Source: Clostridiales bacterium (lineage in GTDB: Bacteria > Bacillota > Clostridia > Lachnospirales > Cellulosilyticaceae). From it: DNA of 10,640 bases. Location: NCBI GenBank assembly GCA_019418225.1, contig DYCF01000039.1, forward strand, positions 36,725-47,364, given 5' to 3'. Shown here piece after piece: positions 6,307 through 10,640 of the stretch (position 1 is the stretch's first letter; each line of letters opens with the position of its first letter). Both the position numbers and the translations under genes were made by a program. The notes beneath the pieces were generated by a model. It did not search any database and had not been told where the DNA came from. It saw nothing but the letters and a program-made list of their open reading frames with translations.

Positions 6307-6531
6307 ATGTTTGAAAAATTACAAGATATTATTGTGGATAAATTAGGTGTTGACCCTAGCGAAGTAACAATGGAAGCAAGTTTCCGTGGCGATTTAGGTG
6401 CAGATTCATTAGACTTGTTTGAAGTTGTTATGGGAATCGAGGAAGAATTTGATGTATCCATCGAAAATGAAGATTTAGAAAAAATTGAAACAGTAAAAGA
6501 TGCTATTGATTACATTACAAGCAAACAATAA
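6307..6531 (+). CDS. acpP: Acyl carrier protein
   Basis: The 74-residue acidic protein has the standard ACP size and four-helix pattern. Ser34 in GADSLDLFEVV is the attachment point for the 4'-phosphopantetheine arm that carries growing acyl chains between the Fab enzymes. The start is the ATG at 6307, preceded by GGGAGG (6294-6299). A longer frame from a GTG at 6250 starts at about the predicted transcription start and would add 19 residues not seen in ACPs. It is the first gene of the fatty-acid cluster. The terminator right after it suggests that much of the transcript is monocistronic, in keeping with the large excess of ACP cells need. The identity is secure; a secondary role in another acyl pathway is unlikely given the fabD-fabZ neighbours. 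Confidence 0.97.
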   Translation: MFEKLQDIIVDKLGVDPSEVTMEASFRGDLGADSLDLFEVVMGIEEEFDVSIENEDLEKIETVKDAIDYITSKQ

Positions 6532-6538
6532 TTAAACT

Positions 6539-6583
6539 AAAAGGGGGGGCAAATATAATATATAAAATTGCTACCCCTTTTTT
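6539..6583 (+). terminator. Terminator / attenuator between acpP and fabD
   Basis: AAAAGGGG (6539-6546) pairs with CCCCTTTT (6574-6581), and inside it GCAA (6549-6552) pairs with TTGC (6568-6571) across a small 2x2 internal loop. The closing loop is 15 nt, and a run of six T ends at 6583. It starts 7 bp after the acpP stop. Readthrough, or a weak promoter in 6584-6670 that I cannot define well, must supply fabD and the genes beyond. Confidence 0.82.
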
Positions 6584-6682
6584 GCAAATGATAATGGCAG
6601 ACAAAATATAAAAAAACACCTTTAGTGCCATCTAAATGAATGACAAAGGCCGAGAAAGAAAAAAGGTAAGGGTGAAGAAAAG

Positions 6683-7627
6683 ATGAAACTAGCACTATTA
6701 TTTCCAGGTCAAGGCGCTCAATATGTAGGAATGGGCAAAGAATTATATGATAATTTTCGTGAAACAAAAGAGGTATTTGATAAGGCAAATGATATTTTAG
6801 GATGGGATATAAAAGAAGTTTGCTTTGAAGATTCAAAAGAAGTTATTAATCAAACAAAGTATACACAGTTAGCTTTATTTACAACAAATTATGGAGTTTT
6901 TAAAGCCTTTGAGACTAAGGGGATTAAGGCAGATGCTGTATTAGGGTTTAGCTTAGGCGAATACGATGCTATTGCAGCAAGTAATATCTTAAGTTTTGAA
7001 GAAGCTTTAAGGTTAGTGGAAAAAAGGGCGAGCTATATGGATGAATGTGCAACTAACAATCCAGGTGGCATGTGTGCCGTGACAATGCTAGATGTGGAAA
7101 AGATTAAGGAGATTTGCGATAAAGCAAGGGAAGAAACAGGAGAAGTTATTACAGTGGCCAACGATAATTGCAAAGGTCAAGTAACAGTAGCAGGAACGAG
7201 TAAGGCCTTAGAAATCGCTGAACCTTGTTTTAAAGAAGCAGGTGCTAGAAGAGTTGTACCACTTAAAGTAAGTGGCGCTTTTCACAGTCCGTTAATGAAT
7301 GAAGCAGCAGAAAGGTTAGAAGTAGATGCCAAAAAATTGGTATTTAATGAACCTACAATACCAATTATTAGTAATGTCACAGCTATGCCAATGAATGAAA
7401 AAGAAGCAGCCTTAAATATACCACTTCAAATTACACATGGCGTAAGGTTTAGAGAAAGTATTCTGTATTTATTAGAGCAAGGATTTGATACATTTGTAGA
7501 AGTTGGACCTAAATGTGTTCTAAGTAATTTAGTAAAGAAGATTACAAAAGAAGTACGTGTTTTCAATGTTGAAGATATGGCTTCCTTTGAAAAAACTATA
7601 GAAGCGTTAGGAGAAGAATTATGTTAA
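6683..7627 (+). CDS. fabD: Malonyl-CoA:ACP transacylase
   Basis: This enzyme moves malonyl from CoA to ACP to supply the extender unit for chain elongation. At 314 residues it has the normal length. FPGQGAQYVGMG (7-18) forms the oxyanion-hole Gln loop. Ser90 in GFSLGEYDA is the nucleophile that is malonylated, Arg115 (EKRASYMD) would bind the malonyl carboxylate, and His201 in GAFHSPLM is the catalytic base. Gln249 is in the usual C-terminal position. The pentapeptide is GFSLG rather than the commoner GHSLG. That residue flanks the nucleophile and is not the catalytic His, so activity should be kept. GGTGA about 7 nt before the ATG serves as ribosome binding site. The gene overlaps fabG by 7 bp, which points to translational coupling. 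Confidence 0.96.
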   Translation: MKLALLFPGQGAQYVGMGKELYDNFRETKEVFDKANDILGWDIKEVCFEDSKEVINQTKYTQLALFTTNYGVFKAFETKGIKADAVLGFSLGEYDAIAASNILSFEEALRLVEKRASYMDECATNNPGGMCAVTMLDVEKIKEICDKAREETGEVITVANDNCKGQVTVAGTSKALEIAEPCFKEAGARRVVPLKVSGAFHSPLMNEAAERLEVDAKKLVFNEPTIPIISNVTAMPMNEKEAALNIPLQITHGVRFRESILYLLEQGFDTFVEVGPKCVLSNLVKKITKEVRVFNVEDMASFEKTIEALGEELC

Positions 7628-8364
7628 AAGACCAAGTAGCAATTGTAACAGGTAGTGCAAGAGGAATAGGAAAAGAGATTGCATTAATGTATCACCGTCA
7701 AGGAGCAACTGTAGTAGTCAACTATCCAGGAGATTTTGAAAAAGAGGCAGCAGAGTCTGTAGTGGAAACCATAAAGGCTGAAGGCGGCAAGGCTATGGCA
7801 GTACGTGCAGATGTTACCTCTTTTAAAGAAGCAGAAGAACTTATTAAAATAGCAGTGTCTACATATGGTAAAGTGGATATTTTAGTAAATAATGCAGGTA
7901 TTACAAAAGATATGCTGCTCACAAGAATGACAGAGGAAGAATTTGATGCAGTTATTAATGTTAATTTAAAGGGTGTTTTTAATTGTACAAAGTTTGCTGT
8001 AAAGTCAATGCTTAAAACAGGTGGAAAAATTATAAATATAGCTTCAGTTGTAGGCCTTAGTGGTAATGTAGGTCAATGTAATTATGCAGCTTCTAAAGCT
8101 GGTATTATTGGATTTACAAAAACGATTGCTAAGGAATATGGTTCAAGAAATATTAGGGTCAATGCAATTGCACCAGGTTTCATTCAAACTGATATGACAA
8201 AGGTACTTAAAGAGAGTGTTAAAGAGGAGATGAGCAAACAAATTCCATTAAAGCGATTAGGTAATCCAGAAGAAATTGCTAAGGTAGCAACATTTTTAGC
8301 AAGTGACTTGGCAAGTTATGTAACAGGAGAAGTCATTCGTGTAGATGGTGGAATGGCAATGTAA
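7621..8364 (+). CDS. fabG: 3-oxoacyl-ACP reductase
   Basis: A 247-residue short-chain dehydrogenase that reduces 3-oxoacyl-ACP to 3-hydroxyacyl-ACP with NADPH. The cofactor loop is TGSARGIG (10-17), the structural NNAG motif is at 90-93, and the catalytic tetrad is Asn115, Ser142, Tyr155 and Lys159 (NYAASK). The C-terminal block GEVIRVDGGM is typical of FabG. The ATG lies inside the end of fabD (ATGTTAA is shared), so its translation probably depends on ribosomes finishing fabD. The length, motifs and neighbours all favour FabG over another dehydrogenase. Confidence 0.96.
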   Translation: MLKDQVAIVTGSARGIGKEIALMYHRQGATVVVNYPGDFEKEAAESVVETIKAEGGKAMAVRADVTSFKEAEELIKIAVSTYGKVDILVNNAGITKDMLLTRMTEEEFDAVINVNLKGVFNCTKFAVKSMLKTGGKIINIASVVGLSGNVGQCNYAASKAGIIGFTKTIAKEYGSRNIRVNAIAPGFIQTDMTKVLKESVKEEMSKQIPLKRLGNPEEIAKVATFLASDLASYVTGEVIRVDGGMAM

Positions 8365-8382
8365 TTTTGAAGGGAGATTAAT

Positions 8383-9621
8383 ATGGAAAATAGAGTTGTT
8401 ATTACAGGGATGGGGGTTGTTTCGCCCTTAGGAAATAGTGTAGAGGCTTTTTGGAATAATATTAAAGAAGGGGTTTGTGGTATTTCATTATTAAGTGAAG
8501 ATCAAAAAGCAGAAGGCGTTGATGTTCATGTAGCTGGTCTTGTAAAAGAATTTGAAGCAGAAAAATATATGGACCGCAAGGAGCAGAAGAGACTTGCAAA
8601 GTTTAGCCAATATGCTATTTATGCGGCTAAGGAAGCACTAAAGGATGCTAATGTGGATATGGCAGAAATGGATGCTACTAGAGTTGGTGTTATTATTGGA
8701 AGTGGCATTGGTAACTTACAAGGCACTTCAGATGAAACCATTAGACTTAAAGAAAAAGGTGGCAAACGCGTTTCACCTTTATACATACCCATGAGCATTG
8801 CCAATATGGCAGCAGGTAATGTGGCTATTTATACAGGCGCAAAAGGTATATGTACATCTATTGTAACTGCTTGTGCTTCAGGAACACATAGTATAGGTGA
8901 AGCTTATAGAAATCTAAAGCATGGTTATAGTGATATGATTATAGCAGGTGGTGCAGAATCTTGTATAACGCATCTTGCTATTGCATCGTTTAATGCACTT
9001 ACAGCACTTAGTAAATCAGAGGACCCACTTAGGGCATCTATTCCTTTTGATAAAGAAAGAAATGGGTTTATTTTAGGTGAAGGTGCAGGTATACTTATAT
9101 TAGAAACCTTAGAACATGCTAAAGAACGTGGTGCGCATATTATTGCCGAAATTGTTGGGTATGGTGCAACAGGTGATGCTTACCATATTACATCTCCGGC
9201 TGTAGATGGAGATGGTGCAGCAAGGGCAATGCGAGATGCCATAAGAGAAGCGAATATTAATCCAGATCAAGTAGACTATATTAACGCCCATGGTACAAGT
9301 ACACATTATAATGATTCAAGTGAGACATTAGCTATTAAGAAAGTATTAGGTGAAGATACAAAAGTACCTGTAAGTTCTACAAAGTCTATGACAGGACATT
9401 TATTAGGTGCAGCAGGAGGAATTGAGGCAATTGTTATTGCTAAGGCAGTACAAGATGACTTTATTCCACCAACAATTGGCTATAAGGTACCTGATGAAGA
9501 ATGTGACCTTGATTATGTACCAAATGAAGGCAGATGTGCCAAAGTAGAATATGCAATGAGTAACTCATTAGGCTTTGGTGGCCATAATGGAACAATTCTT
9601 GTGAAAAAATGGAGAGGTTAA
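8383..9621 (+). CDS. fabF: 3-oxoacyl-ACP synthase II
   Basis: This condensing enzyme extends acyl-ACP by two carbons from malonyl-ACP. The 412-residue length is normal for FabF. The Cys-His-His triad is complete: Cys164 in TACASGTHS, His303 in NAHGTSTHYND and His339 in KSMTGHLLGAAGG, with Lys334 nearby. This separates it from FabH, which uses Cys-His-Asn. The conserved NSLGFGGHNG lies near the C-terminus. The ribosome binding site AGGGAGA precedes the ATG, 18 bp after fabG. With no fabH or fabB visible nearby, this is the only condensing enzyme in the window. Initiation must depend on a fabH elsewhere. Confidence 0.96.
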   Translation: MENRVVITGMGVVSPLGNSVEAFWNNIKEGVCGISLLSEDQKAEGVDVHVAGLVKEFEAEKYMDRKEQKRLAKFSQYAIYAAKEALKDANVDMAEMDATRVGVIIGSGIGNLQGTSDETIRLKEKGGKRVSPLYIPMSIANMAAGNVAIYTGAKGICTSIVTACASGTHSIGEAYRNLKHGYSDMIIAGGAESCITHLAIASFNALTALSKSEDPLRASIPFDKERNGFILGEGAGILILETLEHAKERGAHIIAEIVGYGATGDAYHITSPAVDGDGAARAMRDAIREANINPDQVDYINAHGTSTHYNDSSETLAIKKVLGEDTKVPVSSTKSMTGHLLGAAGGIEAIVIAKAVQDDFIPPTIGYKVPDEECDLDYVPNEGRCAKVEYAMSNSLGFGGHNGTILVKKWRG

Positions 9622-9622
9622 T

Positions 9623-10045
9623 ATGTTAAATACAAAAGAAATTATGGAAATTATTCCACATAGATATCCTTTTTTACTAGTAGATCGGGCAGAAATCCTA
9701 GAGGGAGGCACTGGGGCTAGAGGCTATAAAAATGTTACGATGAATGAGCCTTTTTTCCAAGGACATTTTCCAGGTGAACCAGTAATGCCAGGCGTGCTTA
9801 TTGTAGAGGCACTTGCTCAAGTAGGCGCTATTGCAATTTTATCGCAAGAAGCAAATAAAGGGAAAATAGCATACTTTGGTGGGATTAGAGAAGCTAAGTT
9901 TAGAAATAAGGTTGTACCAGGAGACGTATTGGAACTGGAATGTACAATTATCAAACAAAAAGGCCCAATAGGTATAGGAAAGGGAATTGCTACTGTAAAT
10001 GGCAAGAAAGCTTGCGAAGTAGAGTTAACTTTTGCTATTGGCTAA
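9623..10045 (+). CDS. fabZ: 3-hydroxyacyl-ACP dehydratase
   Basis: A 140-residue single hotdog-fold enzyme that removes water from 3-hydroxyacyl-ACP to give trans-2-enoyl-ACP. His48 in GHFPGEPVMPG and Glu62 in LIVEALAQ form the catalytic pair of FabZ (FabA uses Asp in the second place and is longer). The N-terminal IPHRYPFLLVDR is a FabZ hallmark. Only one base separates it from the fabF stop, and its ribosome binding site (GAGAGG) lies inside the fabF end, so the two are tightly coupled. An isomerase role, as described for the enterococcal FabZ homologue FabN, cannot be excluded from sequence alone. Confidence 0.96.
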   Translation: MLNTKEIMEIIPHRYPFLLVDRAEILEGGTGARGYKNVTMNEPFFQGHFPGEPVMPGVLIVEALAQVGAIAILSQEANKGKIAYFGGIREAKFRNKVVPGDVLELECTIIKQKGPIGIGKGIATVNGKKACEVELTFAIG

Positions 10046-10127
10046 TTTATATAAGGCTAATTGCGGTGATTTGTACAGGAAGGGCCAAGGCGAAATTACT
10101 AATAAGATGAAGCAAGGAGAGAGAAGC

Positions 10128-10562
10128 GTGCCTGATAAAATAAAACGAATCAACAATGCATTAGTTTATATGTATAATTATATTGTAGAAGCAGAGAAAG
10201 AAGCCTTAGATAAAAGTGAGTATAAAGACTTAACTTTTACAGAGTTACATGTGATTGAGGCAGTGGGGCTAGAACCAAAAACAATGACAGAAGTAGCCGG
10301 TAAATTAAAGATTACAATGGGAAGTCTAACAACTAGTGTAAATCGTATTGTTCAAAAAGGTTATATTGAACGAAATTTTGATAAAACTGATAGAAGACGT
10401 ATTTTCATTAATTTAACGGATAAGGGCATTGAGGTGTATAAATTCCATGAAGCATTTCATGAAGAAATCATTGGAGAAATTACACAAGCCTTAGAAGAAA
10501 TTCATCCAGATATTCTGAATGTAGAGCTTCAAAAACTTGTAGATGTATTTAAAGTAGAATAA
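10128..10562 (+). CDS. fabT: MarR-family transcriptional regulator, FabT-like
   Basis: I choose the GTG at 10128, giving 144 residues. AAGGAGA (10114-10120) sits 7 nt before it, and 144 residues is the usual FabT length. The frame stays open further upstream but overlaps fabZ and lacks a ribosome binding site. The protein has N- and C-terminal dimerisation helices. Between them is a winged helix-turn-helix at about 36-97, with recognition-helix segment TMGSLTTSVNRIVQKGYIE and wing DKTDRRRIFINLTDKG. FabT represses fatty-acid genes, and in streptococci long-chain acyl-ACP acts as corepressor. Its place as last gene of an acpP-fabD-fabG-fabF-fabZ cluster and the matching inverted repeat at the acpP promoter support that role. 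Streptococcal fabT sits near the front of its cluster instead. MarR membership is secure; the FabT name rests on context and length. Confidence 0.8.
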   Translation: MPDKIKRINNALVYMYNYIVEAEKEALDKSEYKDLTFTELHVIEAVGLEPKTMTEVAGKLKITMGSLTTSVNRIVQKGYIERNFDKTDRRRIFINLTDKGIEVYKFHEAFHEEIIGEITQALEEIHPDILNVELQKLVDVFKVE

Positions 10563-10570
10563 TAAAAATA

Positions 10571-10592
10571 AGAGGATAGTTATCTATCCTCT
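10571..10592 (-). terminator. Hairpin between fabT and a probable convergent gene
   Basis: AGAGGATAG (10571-10579) is the exact complement of CTATCCTCT (10584-10592), with loop TTAT. On the + strand it is followed by CAGGCTG, not a U-tract. On the - strand it is followed by TTATTTTTATT. It therefore works best as a terminator for - strand transcription entering from the right, and may also stabilise the 3' end of the fabT message. Confidence 0.6.
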
Positions 10593-10640
10593 CAGGCTGT
10601 AGACAATTAACTTTTCCATAGTATTTTACTAGTCTAGAAA

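Noticed and set aside
6537..6836. A 99-codon - strand frame across the acpP-fabD spacer and the fabD start
   Set aside because: It runs antisense through the terminator and into fabD, has no family resemblance and is a by-product of AT-rich sequence.
10032..10127. Longer MarR/FabT reading from an ATG overlapping the fabZ end
   Set aside because: No ribosome binding site precedes it, and the extra 32 residues do not look like a MarR N-terminus. The GTG at 10128 has AAGGAGA at good spacing and gives the usual 144-aa length.
10553..10640. An open - strand frame running in from the right edge and ending inside fabT
   Set aside because: It passes through the terminator hairpin and overlaps the fabT end; its composition gives no sign of a real protein.

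Overview
The window reads as a low-GC, Gram-positive, Clostridia-type chromosome (Lachnospirales-like). Codons are AT-rich, Shine-Dalgarno sites are strong (GGGAGG, AAGGAGA, GAGGAG), there is a CotH-type surface protein, and the type II fatty-acid genes are organised around a FabT-like MarR regulator. The genus is not proven by anything I can see. There is no tRNA, rRNA, CRISPR array or transposase.

Left part (1-3900, + strand). The window opens inside a gene for a membrane-anchored CotH-kinase-family protein whose visible start is an array of 45-bp tandem repeats. A gene-free stretch of about 340 bp follows, with several inverted repeats and a possible promoter. Next come a secreted 549-aa protein of unknown function (two Ig/PKD-like modules and a large C-terminal region) and a small isochorismatase-like cysteine-hydrolase homologue whose nucleophile position is serine. 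A strong bidirectional terminator closes this block.

Middle part (3930-6111, - strand). Two genes form an operon: a radical SAM protein with a CxxxCxxC cluster motif and a C-terminal helix-hairpin-helix, and a DUF4130-type partner. This is the uncharacterised 'putative DNA modification/repair' pair. A near-perfect LexA/SOS box (CGAACATATGTTCT) lies exactly between the predicted -35 and -10 elements of its promoter, which ties the pair to the DNA-damage response. I consider this the most interesting signal in the window.

Right part (6217-10562, + strand). Transcribed divergently is a fatty-acid elongation cluster: acpP - fabD - fabG - fabF - fabZ - fabT-like marR. A strong promoter precedes acpP. 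An inverted repeat close to the FabT consensus overlaps the predicted transcription start, and the last gene encodes a 144-aa MarR protein, suggesting an autoregulated FabT circuit. A Rho-independent terminator between acpP and fabD probably sets acyl-carrier protein above the enzymes. The enoyl reductase, fabH and acetyl-CoA carboxylase genes are absent from the visible part.

The last 80 bp hold a hairpin that looks like the terminator of a convergent - strand gene lying mostly outside the window.
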